Notes: generated by a model not told the origin, from the letters alone. Numbered from the stretch's first letter, positions 35,001-46,900 are shown. The stretch: DNA of 64,000 bases from Symsagittifera roscoffensis (GCF_963678635.1 NC_087062.1:50232178-50296177); one strand, 5' to 3'. Program-made: numbers and translations.

Positions 35001-38000
35001 ATAAACAAACGTCAAGTTTATTTTCGATCGAACAATGGCTTGATTTGATAAGTTTTTTTTCTAATTTGAGCAAATTAATTATTCATTTTGAAGCGAATCA
35101 ACTTTGCTTAGTTTTTTATTGGTTCAATTCATTTTACCAAAAAATGACTTCTGGTCCTACAAGTTTCCCGAGAGGCTAAGGGGTGGAAATCCTATTCAAT
35201 ATGTTCTGCGTGCGTGGTTCCGAAGCCCATCCCTGTCGATTAGTTTTTAAAAACACCTGAAATGAACTCGGTAAGCACAAAAAAAGGTGTTCACCTAAAT
35301 TTGTAAAAAAAAATCACCAAAAAATTTGTGAGATCACAAAATTTTGAAGTAAGAATCGGCTCGCAAACCCTTGAAGTTCGTCTAAGCAGACTTGTCAATC
35401 AAACAAGCGATGAAAACTTTAAAGATTGTTCATGAAGAAAATCGGATGGCCAAGGTTATACGTTTTTCTATTGAAACCATTCAAGACATGGACTTTGAAA
35501 AGCTTCAGGTTACTTTTTTGGCCGAGTTTTTCCACAAACAACTAACGTTTTTCAACGGAAGCAAGAAAATTAGGTTTTCTTTAATTTTTGTTTTGCTACG
35601 TTTGATAGTTTCAAAGCTCTAACAGGGTGCTTAGAAAAACTTGAAATTTTAGCGAAACAGTTTGGTCTATAAGAAGATTTGCACTAGTCATGTTCTAAGA
35701 CAAGAGTGCTTATTTCGTCATTTTATTTTCTACACGCAGAGGTCAAGTCTACTTTTCATCGAACAATGGCTTGATTTGATACGTTTTTTTGTTTTGAGCA
35801 AAAAAAAACTATTCTATTTGAAGCGAAGCAGCTTTGCTTTCTTTTTTTTTGGTTCGAGTCATTTTATCGAAAATTGACTTCTGGTCTTCCAAGTTGCCCG
35901 AGGGGTTAAGGGGTTGAAGTGCTTTCCAATATGTTCTGCGTGTGTGGTTTCGAAGCCCATTCCTGTCCAGTAATTTTTTAAAAGCACTTGAACTGAATTC
36001 GGTAGACACAAAAAATGATGTTCACCCAAATTTTTAAAAAAACTCACCAAAAAATTTGTCAGATCACAAAATTTTGAAGTAAGAATTGGCTCGTTAAACC
36101 CTTGAAGTTCGTCTAAGCAGACTAGTCAATTAAAAAAACGTTGAAAAATTTTAAGATTGTTCATGAAGAAAATCGGATGACCAATGTTATACGTTTTTCT
36201 ATTGAAACCATTCAAGGCATGGAGTTTTGAAAAACTTCAGGATACTTTTGGCCGTTTTTCCACAAAAAACTATCGTTTTTCAATGGATGCAATTCAAAAC
36301 CTGGTTTTCCCTAATTTTTTGTTTTGCTTCGTCTGATAGTTTCAAAGCTATAACAGGTTGCTCAGAAAAACTTGAAATTTAAGCGAAACGATTTGGTCTA
36401 TAAAAAGATTTACACTAAACCTGTTCTAAGTCTAGAGTGCTTATTTCGTCATCATATCTTCTATACACAGACGTCAAGTTTATTTTCGATCGAACAATGG
36501 CTTGATTTGATAAGTTTTTTTCTAATTTGAGCAAAAAATTTGTTCAATTTGAAGAGAAGCAACTTTGCTTAATTTTTATTGGTTCAAACTATTTTACCAA
36601 AAAATCACTTCTGGTCCTACAAGTTTCCCGAGAGGTTAAATGGTTGAAATGCTATTCAATATGTTCTGCGTGCGTGGTTCCGAAGCCCATCCCTGTCGAT
36701 TAGTTTTTAAAAACACTAAGAAATGAATTCGGTAAGCACAAAAACTGATATTTTCCTAATTTTGTTAATAACTCACCCAAAAATTTGTCAGATCACGAAA
36801 GTTTGGAAGAGGATCGGCTCGAAAATCCTTGAAGTTTATCTAAGCAGACTAGTCAAGTAACCAAACGTAGACAATTTTTAAGTTTGTTCATGAGAAAATC
36901 GGATGGCCAAGGTTATACGTTTTTCTATTGAAAACATTTAAGGCATGGATTTTGAAAAAATGCAGGTTACTTTTTTGGCCGAATTTTTCAAGGGAAGCAA
37001 TAAAAATTAGGTTTTCCTCAATTTTTTGTTTCGCTTCGTTTGATAGTTTTAAAGCTCTAACAGGTTGCTTAAAAACCTTCTAAATTTACCGAAATAATTT
37101 GGTCTTTAAGAAGATTTGCCCTAGTCCTGTTCTAAGACTAGAGTGCTTATTTCGTTGTTATTTTTTCTATACACAGACGTAAAGTCTATTTTTGATCGAA
37201 CAATGGCTTGATTTGATAAGCTTTTTGTTTTGAGCGAAAAAAAAACTATTCTATTTGAAGCGAAGCAACTTTGCTTTAATTTTTTATTGGTTCGATTAAT
37301 TTTACCAAAATTGACTTCTGGTGTTTCAGGTTGCCCGAGGGGTTAAGGGATTGAAGTGATATTCAATATGTTGTGCGTGCGTGGGTCCGAATTCCATCCC
37401 CGTCGATTATTTTTTTAAAACGTCTGAACTGAATTCTGTAAGCACAAAACTGATATTTACCTAATTTGTCTAGGAAGACTAAAAACGTACCTAATTTTGT
37501 CTTGTTGCACGATTTGGTTCAAATAACTATTTGAACTAGCCCTGTTCTAAGGCTGAATTGCTAAATTCATCATTAATTTTCAAATACATTGAGGTTAAGT
37601 TTTTGGCCGAGCTTTCCCGCAAAAAAGTTATCGGTTTTCTATGGAAGCAATTAAAATTGAAATTTTTCCTATATGATTGTTTCGATTCCTTTCATAGTTT
37701 CAAAGCTCGCTCAGAAAAACATGAAAAACTCTACCTAAATCTGTTTATAACTCACTAAATAAATTTTAAATCAAAATTTTTTGAGAACAATTCGGCATGC
37801 AAACAATTGAAGTTTGTCTAAGCAAACTAGTCAATCAACCAAAGTTTGAAAAACAACAAGTTGTTTCAAGAAGGAAGTCGGTTGGCCAATGTTATACGTT
37901 TTTCAATTGAAACTAATCAATCAATGGAATTTCAAAAAACTTGAGGTTACGTTTTTGGCCGAGCTTTACGGCAAAAAAATTATCGGTTTTCTATGGAAGC

Positions 38001-38318
38001 AATTAAAATTGAAGTTTTACTTATATTTTTGTTTCGATTCCTTTCATAGTTTCAAAGTTCGCTCAGAAAAACATGAAGTTTTAGCGAACTGATTTGGTCT
38101 ATGAAACGTTCTGAAATGAGTACTGTTCTAAAATTAGAGTACTTACTTCAGCCTTCCAGGTTAAATTCATAGACATCAAGTCAAATAATGCACAATTTTG
38201 GTAAGAGTTGATAGGTTTCATTGTTTTGAGCAAAACAATTATTCTATTTGAAGAAAAGCATCTTTGCTTAAAATTTTTAATGGTTCGATTGGATTTACCA
38301 ATGTTTGAATTCAGGTCT

Positions 38319-38400
38319 TACAGGTTGGCGGAGAGGTTAAGGCATTGAAATGCTAATCCAATATGTTCTGCGTGCGTGGGTTTGAATACCATCCCTGTCG
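38319..38400 (+). pseudogene. tRNA-Ser(GCT)-like sequence
   Basis: The anticodon stem-loop TTGAAATGCTAATCCAA keeps GCT. The T arm is GTGGGTTTGAATACCAT and the acceptor 3' strand CCCTGTC plus G is intact. The 5' strand has drifted to TACAGGT and the A box to TGGCGGAGAGG. ATTAGTTTTC follows instead of a clean T-run. Confidence 0.55.
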
Positions 38401-39147
38401 ATTAGTTTTCTAAAACACCTGAGCTGAAGTAGGTACCCACAAAAACTGATATTTACCTAATTTTGTTAACAACTCACCAAAAACGTTTACAGATCACAAA
38501 ATTTCACAGCACAAATTGAAATGCAACCATTTGAAATTTGTCTGAGCAGACTAATCACGCAAGCAAACTTAGAAAAATTTATTTCAACAAGCAAATCAAA
38601 TGGCCAATTTTTTTCCGTTTTTTAATTGAAACAAACCGAATCTGCGAGTTTTGTCTAAGCAGAGTAGTCAAGCAACCAAATGTTGAAGAATTTTAAGTTT
38701 GTTCATGAAGAAAATCGGATGGCCAATGTTGTACGTTTTTCTGTTGAAACCATTCAAGGTATGGAATTTTGAAAAACTTCAGGTTACTTTTTTGGCCGAG
38801 CTTTTCCACAAAGCGTTTTTCAGCGGAAGCAATATAGAAATAGGTTTTCCTTAATTTTTTGTTTCGCATCGTTTGATAGTTTCAAACCTCTAACAGGTGG
38901 CTGCGAAAAACTGGACTTTTTAGCGAAACGATTTGGTCTATGAAAAGATTAGCACTAGCCCTGTTCTAAGACTAGTAAGCTTATTTCATCAATACATTTC
39001 ATATACCCAACGTCAAGTCTAGTTTGATCGAACAATGGCTTGATTTGATACGTTTTTTTGTTCTGAGCTAATAATTATTCTATCTGAAGCGAAGCAACTT
39101 TGCTTCATTTTTTTGGGTTCGATTCACCTAATCAATGATTGCCTTCA

Positions 39148-39229
39148 GACAGGGTGGCCGAGTGGTTACGCCGTTGGAATATAACTCCAATATGGTCCGA
39201 GTGCGTGGCTCTGAATCACATCTCTTTCG
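39148..39229 (+). pseudogene. tRNA-Ser-like sequence with altered anticodon
   Basis: The 5' half is well kept (GACAGGGTGGCCGAGTGG), matching a type II Ser acceptor and A box. The anticodon stem TTGGA/TCCAA is perfect, but the loop reads ATATAAC. The T arm is damaged (GTGGCTCTGAATCACAT) and the acceptor 3' strand is CTCTTTC. It is not expected to make a normal tRNA. Confidence 0.55.
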
Positions 39230-39866
39230 AATAATTTTTTAAAAACATCAACTGAACTCGGTGAGCACAAAAAGTGATTTCTACCTAAATATGTTTATAA
39301 CTCACTAAATAATTTTTAAATCAAAAATTTTTGATAACAATTCGGCATGCAAACAATTGAAGTTTGTCTAAGCAAACTAGTCAATCAACCAAAGTTTGAA
39401 AAACAACAAGTTGTTTCAAGAAGAAAGTCGGTTGGCCAATATTATACGTTTTTCAATTGAAACTAATCAATCAATGGAATTTCAAAAAACTTGAGGTTAC
39501 GTTTTTGGCCGAGCTTTACCGCAAAAAAATTATCGGTTTTCTAGGGAAGCAATTAAAATTGAAGTTTTTCTTATATTTTTGTTTCGATTCCTTTCATAGT
39601 TTCAAAGTTCGCTCAGAAAAATGAAGTTTTAGCAAACTGATTTGGTCTATGAAACGTTCTGAAATGAGTACTGTTCTAAAATTAGAGTACCTACTTCAGC
39701 CTTCCAGGTTAAATTCATAGACATCAAGTCAAATAATGCACAATTTTAGTATGATTTGATAGGTTTCATTGTTTTGAGCAAAAAAATTATTCTATTTGAA
39801 GAAAAGCATCTTTGCTTAAATCTTTCATTGGTTCGATTGCATTTACCAATGTATGAATTCAGGTCT

Positions 39867-39948
39867 TACAGGTTGGCGGAGAGGTTAAGGCATTGAAATG
39901 CTAATCCAATATGTTCTGCGTGTGTGGGTTTGAATACCATCCTTGTCG
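39867..39948 (+). pseudogene. tRNA-Ser(GCT)-like sequence
   Basis: This is a sister copy of the one at 38319: GCT anticodon, A box TGGCGGAGAGG, T arm GTGGGTTTGAATACCAT and acceptor 3' strand CCTTGTC. It is followed by GATTAGTTTTTT, a good Pol III terminator. Confidence 0.55.
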
Positions 39949-40263
39949 ATTAGTTTTTTAAAACACCTGAGCTGAAGTAGGTACCCAAAAAAACTGATAT
40001 TTACTTAACTTTGTTAACAACTAAACAAAAAAGTTTACAGATCACAAAATTTCACAGCAAAAAATGGAATTCAACCAATTGAAATTTGTCTGAGAAACAA
40101 ACCAGTTTTTATCTTGAAACAAACCCTCCAAGCAAAAAAAACTTTGAAAAGATTAATGTTACTTTTTTGGCCGAGATTTTCTGCAAAAAAACTACCTCCT
40201 ATTGAAGTAACTCATGTTGAAATTTTTTAAAATTTTGTTTTGCATAGTTTCATAGTTTCGAAG

Positions 40264-40267
40264 CTAT
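40264..40267 (+). other. LTR element target-site duplication, left
   Basis: CTAT before the 5' LTR, matching CTAT at 59188-59191 after the 3' LTR. The flanks are halves of one satellite monomer (GTTTCGAAGCTAT | ACTGGATTGCTTAGAAAAAC). Confidence 0.88.
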
Positions 40268-40677
40268 TGGAACCTGATCTAAACTATATTTTATGATTGG
40301 ATAAATTAAATGTTTTACCAATGTAAAGTATTTAATATTAACCAATCACGATCCATCTAACTAACAACCCACTTATTTGTAAGTGCTGAAGTTACTTGTA
40401 ATTTCAGCACCAGAGAGATTTGAATTTAACTTAGAAATTAGTTGGACTCTCCCGAGCACTTCAGCAGCCGCAATAAACCAGTATACCCTAGATCTATTGA
40501 GCCTAGCAGAGACTAGTTAAACAACCTGAGACTAGATAGTATAAGAGTAAGATTAGGATCGGTATTAGACTAAGAAGTTGCACGAATCTATCCGGCCGAA
40601 AATAAGATAGCGTGACGAGCAGACGGTGTACCCTATCCGAAATTACTCTATGAGTTAACCAACTCGGTCCTAACTCA
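40268..40677 (+). repeat. 5' LTR (410 bp)
   Basis: Begins TGGAACCTGATC and ends CCTAACTCA. I compared it by eye with 58778-59187 and found no difference. It contains CCAAT-type boxes (GATTGG near 40297, ACCAATCACG near 40341) and a polyadenylation signal AATAAA at 40472-40477. Confidence 0.95.
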
Positions 40678-40679
40678 TC

Positions 40680-40700
40680 TGGTGCGACCATAAGTCTCGA
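40680..40700 (+). promoter_or_regulatory. Candidate tRNA primer-binding site
   Basis: Two bases after the LTR comes TGGTGCGACCATAAGTC. TGG complements the CCA end of a tRNA. The primer tRNA would end GGTCGCACCA and have CTTAT as the 3' strand of its T stem, followed upstream by TCGAGA of the T loop. Counting from the T loop leaves the acceptor strand one base short, so the pairing may contain a bulge. I could not assign the tRNA species. The satellite tRNA-Ser (ending CCCTGTCG) is not the primer. Confidence 0.6.
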
Positions 40701-41328
40701 ACAAGACCTTAATAGCTTAGAATTAACCAAAATAGATTAGAAATTAGACAAAAACATTTAAAAAATGTTATACGACGATAATTTAATCGAAATGTCTCTA
40801 CGACTCAATAGATCAGAGCCAATATTCCGAACCATAACAGAACTACCCGGAATTGGAAGAAGACCTCGAACCAGAGACGACATACGACAAAGTAGAAACT
40901 TGCCATATAGCTATATGATAGTTAGGCAAAAACCAGAACAAACTTTTATATTTAGAATACTACTGGCAATGAATTTAGATTTTCATTTGCAAACATAAAA
41001 CCTTGAAGTTAATCTTCAAAATCATTTCAGGCGCTAAACAAAATTATTAATATACAATAACGATTGATAAAAAGATCTAAGATCGTTTTCCTAAAACTCT
41101 GCAGTAATATACAAAACATGTTTGAAAAATATTTATTGAAAAATAAAAATAAAAATTAGTAGCATGACAATAAATGGTTAGTAATCATAAATCATCCTGT
41201 TGTTCCAGCTCCATCATCTAAAACATAACAGCAATCATAAACCCACTAATATCATCAAAACACTAAATCTTTCCTTTACACACATTTAAAAATTTATTAA
41301 AACTTAAATTCACTTAATTTTAAAACCA

Positions 41329-41413
41329 GATCATCAAGGCTTATCCTTGGATCTTAAATCATTTTCTCCTTAATTAAATTTTAAATTTGATCATCAAGGC
41401 TTATCCTTGGATC
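41329..41413 (+). repeat. Twin identical hairpins in the leader
   Basis: The 25-nt sequence at 41329-41353 recurs exactly at 41389-41413, a 60-bp period. Each folds as GATC, AT bulge, CAAGG, loop CTTAT, CCTTG, GATC. The end GATC is palindromic, so two copies could also pair with each other. Such twin loops resemble encapsidation or dimer-linkage elements; that is inference. Confidence 0.75.
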
Positions 41414-41930
41414 AAACAGAACAACTTTGTTCTCCCCCACCCACTTAATTAGTGTCTAACGACCTCAAACGTCGATTCACTACCCAACCCTTTCTAAAGA
41501 CCCAAGACTAATAGAAATTTTTAAACAAAACTAATCATTCAAATTAGGATAAACAGTGAAGAACTTCGGTTATTCATCCTTCACTTGACCCCCCCTCTTA
41601 CCAGACCCAGGATAAATCTTAGACTTAGTAAGTTTAAAATAGTATCTAACGAACTACTCGCGTTCTAATTATACCTGAACCTTGTGGATCGATTTACTAT
41701 TCTCCAACCCTTGAACACAATCACTACCCCTAAGTAAGATTAAGTAAGTTAACACCTTAACTTATACTAGCCACGAGAAAGTAAAAAATCATTCTTCGGA
41801 ATCGATATACTTTTCTCTCCAACTCTGAACAAACAGACCCAGGTTAAGCTAACCAAAAAATCGTAAGAACTAACAGTTTAAGAAAATAGAAACCATTTAA
41901 CAACCTTTTGCATCCGTCATCCTAAACCTT

Positions 41931-42398
41931 ATGTCATTTAAAAACCTAGGAAATAAACAAACAATCGTTTTACACAATTGTGAAATAGATAACAAAAAAT
42001 ACGACCTTGTAATCACACCTCATACACAAACAGTTGGATACATTCGAACAAAACGACAAACATTAAAAAGAAAAATAATAACGAAACAAAGACAAATAAC
42101 ACGAAAAAGATTTTCAAAAAATCGAAACGCATTTTCAGAATCAGAAACCAACAGTTTAGACGAACTTTACAAACTAAAAGAATCAATAGATAAAAATTAC
42201 CCACTTCACGATCAATTATATTTTTCTGACTCAGAAACAACTTCAAATTCATCAAAAAGAGGAAAAAGAAGAATAAAAAAGCAGTATAAACACAAACCAG
42301 TACATTTATACAATTGGAATCAACCAATTCGACACATTGATAATTACATATTAACAGTCATCGAACGAAAAAATGAGCTCAACGCACACTCCAGGTGA
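41931..42398 (+). CDS. ORF1: basic protein upstream of gag, unknown
   Basis: 155 codons from the first good ATG after the leader. N-terminal part NKQTIVLHNCEIDNKKYDLV looks like beta strands. The middle is strongly basic (RTKRQTLKRKIITKQRQITR), and an acidic serine patch (YFSDSETTSNSSKRG) is followed by KRRIKKQYKHK. Basic Arg/Lys clusters suggest nucleic-acid binding or nuclear localisation. Its 3' end overlaps the start of ORF2 by 26 bases in the +1 frame. Ty3/gypsy elements normally have no gene here; complex retroviruses place regulatory genes elsewhere. I recognise no homologue. Confidence 0.6.
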   Translation: MSFKNLGNKQTIVLHNCEIDNKKYDLVITPHTQTVGYIRTKRQTLKRKIITKQRQITRKRFSKNRNAFSESETNSLDELYKLKESIDKNYPLHDQLYFSDSETTSNSSKRGKRRIKKQYKHKPVHLYNWNQPIRHIDNYILTVIERKNELNAHSR

Positions 42399-43902
42399 AG
42401 AAACTCCAGATGATGATGAAATCTTTCCTTTTATAGTAGACGCAGATACTGATAGAGGACAACACATATTTTGTCAAAATTTACTCGTAAATTTATTTGA
42501 ACCCGGAATTAGTCCATGTAAAACAGAGTTCCCCGATGTATAAATCAAAAGACAAATCATAGATCACTACTTAAAAGATATATGCAACATAACACAACAG
42601 TATGGAATCTACTCCATAGAATTCACCTCACCAAACCATAATAATAGAAAATATACAATTCAAACAGACGATCTTGATTTAGAATTTTCAAAAGTTTTTT
42701 CAGAATATATAAAAAGCATCCAATATCATAACTCACAAAGAGCAAACTCCATATTCACCAATGAAGTTTTCGCAATAATATATAGTTATATTTCAATATT
42801 AGAAAACGAAATCCCAATAACAAATGTCTCACCGACAGAAACATCTAAACATTTGAAAGTACGACATGAAATCACACTACTCTCTAGTTATTTAAACATC
42901 ATTAAAGAAAATTTCACGAAAGACGACGTTTCACAACATACAAAACACGATCTACAAAAAATTTTGGCATGGTTCATAATAGATTATTTCACACACAATA
43001 TTGATTTAATTGCACAAGCAAGAAAAAATTTTAGACCCCAAAACTCGAACGATGATACCGCTATCACAGAACAATCAGATTATGTTTGGGACCCCGAATG
43101 GTCTCATCCCGCATTTATAAGCTTCCCACAATCAATCTCAAGTCAAGCAATAAGCACGATATCTTACATAAGAGATTATGTAAAAGTAATACCATTAACC
43201 ATTGATGCGACACCATTAAACTATAATACATTTTTACCCGATACACAAAATAATAGTTTAAACTCTACAGTTATACACAATGAAAACCTCAATGGAACTA
43301 GGAATCTTACTCAACAAGATATCCAGACACCATCACACTTCATAAATGAAGAAATTGTACACACAACAACTACACAACAAAGTATTTCACCAATACGCCC
43401 AAATTTAACAACACCAAGAAATACAAATCCTTCACAAACACAGGTAACCTTACAATCAACCGTTAAACCTTCGGTTGCCCCTAAATACTCACATATGGAT
43501 TACCAAACATACAGACCCATGACAATACCATCAAAAACACGCAAAACATTCACTAGAAACAACTTTGAAGACCATAATTATAATTATACACATCCATCAA
43601 AAACATATAATCAACCACAAAGAAATTTTAACCAATATACAAGATCCCGAAATTGGGATAACCCAATGACCCAACCTAATTCAATAAATTTCCAAACAAA
43701 TCCTCCACAGGATCACAGTGAAAATTACCCATTTTTCAACAAAATAAAAATAAAAAACAGACATCTTATCAAATGGATTATTTATCCTCAGATGATGATT
43801 TCTTACAACCAGATATATTTGCACCAAATACTCAAGAATATCGTAGACAAGGAATACAGAGAACACGTACAAATCATAGAAATTTTTCTCCACAACCAAT
43901 AG
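42373..43902 (+). CDS. ORF2: unknown pre-gag protein with one in-frame TAA
   Basis: ATG at 42373 (MSSTHTPGEETPDDDE, acidic) lies inside the end of ORF1. The frame is open for 510 codons except for one TAA at 42541-42543. After it comes a helical domain (YLKDICNITQQYGIYSIEFT, LKVRHEITLLSSYLNIIKEN, HDLQKILAWFIIDYFTHNID), then a Thr/Asn/Gln/Pro-rich, presumably disordered part up to about 43770. The last 130 bases overlap gag-pol. A slippery A AAA AAC at 43752-43758 could move ribosomes from this frame into gag-pol. Either the TAA is a fresh mutation (CAA to TAA is one step in this Gln-rich protein) or it is read through. Possible roles: an extra Gag domain or an accessory protein. No homologue recognised. 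Confidence 0.65.
43752..43794 (+). promoter_or_regulatory. Candidate -1 ribosomal frameshift signal
   Basis: The heptamer A AAA AAC at 43752-43758 is in register with ORF2 (zero-frame codons AAA, AAC). A -1 slip enters the gag-pol frame, which is open from 43722. Starting three to four bases downstream, CATCT (43762) can pair with AGATG (43790) and GGAT with ATCC inside it, giving a modest hairpin. The gag-pol ATG at 43773 is just downstream, so both independent initiation and fusion are possible. Confidence 0.45.
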
Positions 43903-46900
43903 ATGCACAACATCAACAACCAATTCAACAACAAAATTTAATTAATACACAATCTTTTCAACCAATTCAACAACAAAATCCAATGACTGCACACTCGTAT
44001 CAAGCATCACAAATGCAAAATGAAATACCACTCCCATATTATCTCCAACAACATGAAATAACAAGAAACCAACTTTCGATTTTTTCTCAAATGCCAAATG
44101 CAGCAGAATCATTACAAATGACAATGAATCCATACCTTATGGGTGGATCATCAATAACATCAAACAAACCTTTAATGGTTTTCACAGGAACAGACCCTGA
44201 ATACTCTGTAGAAGATTATTTAAATGCAGTAACAGCAAACCTGATTTTAAATATTGGACCTGAACCAATTAATACGCCACTACATCAAAATTGGATACAT
44301 CGACGCACAGCGTTAATACAAACAACCTTAGATGGCGCAGCCCAAAAATGGTTTTCAGTACTACCTCTAGAAATAAAATCAAACTGGAAAAGGTTTACAC
44401 AAGAATTTTCAAAAATGTTTGACTCCGAAAGAAACAAACAACAACAAAGAGTTTTATGTAATGAAATTCGCAGATTACCAAACGAAACCATCAAGCAAAT
44501 AGCAGTACGAATCGAAACACTAGTTCGAAAAGCATATTCATTAAATACACATGACTATAAAAACACAAAGATGACAGAAATCTTAATGATGACCTTAACA
44601 CCACAATTAAGGAAAATAGCAATAAAAAAGAGAGCATCCCATCCTTCTTCAATTCGAGAACCCGATTTAGATTTTCGAAAACTAGTAGACAAATTAGAAC
44701 AAGCAGAAATCACGATGAAACTAGAAGAAACGGAAAATCTGAAATTACAATACGTTAACAAAATTGAAACGACTCCCACTAATATTAATAATATACAGGA
44801 ATCAGAGACAGACCTCGTTGAAAAAATCACTGAAATACTCAATATTTACGAAAAGAACCCAAACTTTAAAGGCAAACCATCTTTCAAAAAATGGTGTAAT
44901 TATTGCCGACGATACGGACATAGTATTTCCGAATGTAGACAAAAACAGCAAGACAATCAAAATAAACCTCAAAAATATAAAGAACCAAATAAATCATTCT
45001 ATCAATACATGAAAAAAGATCAAAATCTACCGAACAAAACAGTCCACAGCAACAACAGTTCAGGAAAACCACTCCCGAACAATACAAATTATACAAGAAA
45101 TCAATCACCATATAACTCAAGTTATAGAGGAAGATCACCAGAACGAAGAAACACGTATAATTCATCACAAAATCACTACAATAGACCAAATAGTCGAAAT
45201 AACTACTTCAGATCAAATTCAAATACACAACGATTTGTTTCTAGATCTAATTCCCAATCAAGAAATAACTACTATCCAAACAACCAATCACGAAATTCAT
45301 CATACAATAGGAATAGAAACTACTCCTATAATCGAAATAGAAGTTATTCAAACAACCGAAACCAGAATTACCCGAACAATCGATCAAGGAATAACTCATA
45401 TAATAGATCGAACTATAACAGACCAAACAATAATTACCAAAACAGATCGCGAAATAATTCACAAAATCGACACCCAAGTTATAATAATCGTTATAGAAAT
45501 TATTCCCAATCACCACACCGGAATAATAATAACTATAATAATTCTAATAATCGCCACAGAAGTAGTACACCTAAACATCAAAGACAAATCAATCAAGTAC
45601 AATCTAACCCAGAAACAACATCAGACCCTCCAGGTATTGATGACACAGTAACTGATACGTTACAACTCAATCAAATAAACTGTACATCATCAGATTCAGA
45701 AAGTGATACTGAAAACACTCTTTCTATCAATATGATAAACGTCGAAAGTGACTATGAATCTGTCATATATGAACAACCCTTTTCATCACACATATATGAA
45801 AATCAATCAGAATTTCTTCAAAATTATTACACTACACCCATAAATTCCACACCAACGACGCAAGAAACAAATGAGATTAACACTACAAATCAAACCAATA
45901 AAAATACCAAAACAAAATGCTTGAATACAAACCACATTTATCAAAATATACAAAAAGAACAACCCAAAGAAAAAATTTGGACAATACCATTTCTCTTAGA
46001 AAGCCCAAGAAATAAAGAATTTCAACCACCAGACCTTGAAATAGATTTTTTAATTGATTCAGGAGCAGAATCAAACATAATAAACATCCCCACATGGAAT
46101 GAAATAAAAACCTTACACCCAAAGCTAACACCTCTTGAAACCTCCAGCAAACTAGCAACAGCACAAGGATCAACATTGATAAACTACGGAAAAATCCAAT
46201 TATTTCTCCTCCCCACCAGAACAATGGAACAAAGCAAAATTTTAAATAAGCCATTTAAACAAATATTCCATATCACTGACATTAAATATAATATCATTGG
46301 AATACCATTTATTTCGAAGTATATACCAACAATTAACATACTAAATAGTAAAATATTAATCAAAGATAAATATACAAAAACAAAAGGAACATCCTTAACA
46401 TTTTTTCAAAGATTAAATAAACAACCACCATTCTTTTCAAAATTCTACCCGATATTTAACCAACAAAGAAATAACCTAAAACCACTATCAGGAAATATCT
46501 ATAAGTTTTCAATCAAACAAGTTCACCAATATGATAAAGAACAAAACAAACAAAAATTTTATATGTCAGAATTTGAATTCGAACCTATTCACAAATTTTT
46601 CAAAATCACAATCTCATCCATAAAATATTTGAAAAATTCGAATTCCGATATCATTTCCTTACATGTCTATAACAACACACCTTACCAAGTAACATTACCT
46701 TTAGGACTTTTAGGATATTGTGAAACCAACGCTACAATATCACCAATACACGAAAAAGCCTATCGCGTAAATAATATACTCCAATTACTAGATATTTGCC
46801 AATCTACAATTCTTAATGAAGAATTATCTATAAATAATATAATAAGTAACGAAAACAGAAATACGGATTATTTCACAAAAACTCCATATTTCAAACCTAC

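Larger units (their letters stand above)
37740..40090 (+). repeat. Divergent satellite subfamily repeated at a 1.55-kb offset
   Basis: About 790 bp beginning TTTATAACTCACTAAATAA at 37740 recur at 39291, an offset of about 1,551 bp. They share subfamily features such as a GCATGCAAACAATTG segment and TTATCGGTTTTCTA. Between the copies lie about 760 bp of a more typical monomer (38.5-39.3 kb). This looks like a two-monomer higher-order unit specific to this end of the block. Confidence 0.75.
25411..40267 (+). repeat. tRNA-Ser-derived satellite array, central block
   Basis: This block continues the same satellite after the Polinton. tRNA-like heads start near 25875, 26551 (truncated), 26932, 27588, 28258, 28938, 29620, 30294, 30970, 31647, 32323, 32988 (shortened), 33697, 34422, 35158, 35887, 36618, 37325, 38319, 39148 and 39867. 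Spacing is about 675-682 bp from 27.6 to 32.3 kb and about 710-735 bp from 33.0 to 37.3 kb, so at least two length subfamilies are present in separate runs. A break near 37470-37560 joins pieces of two monomers, and from there to 40.2 kb a third subfamily appears. The block is cut by the LTR element at 40267. No gene is supported in it. Confidence 0.9.
40678..41930 (+). other. Long 5' leader of the LTR element
   Basis: About 1.25 kb before the first substantial ORF. It holds the primer site, a 77-codon ORF at 40765-40998 (MLYDDNLIEMSLRLNRSEPI...) that may be an upstream ORF or short peptide, two identical 25-nt hairpins, a further hairpin GTGAAG...CTTCAC around 41548-41584, and good splice-donor sequences GTAAGT at 41628 and 41744 and GTAAGA at 41734. 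Packaging, dimerisation and subgenomic splicing signals are expected here. Confidence 0.6.

Noticed and set aside
40765-40998. 77-codon leader ORF as a separate gene
   Set aside because: No recognisable domain; it is more safely described as a possible upstream ORF within the leader.
45235-45651. 138-codon ORF overlapping gag-pol in another frame
   Set aside because: It is a translation of the low-complexity Asn/Arg repeat region in a shifted frame; the composition explains the lack of stops.
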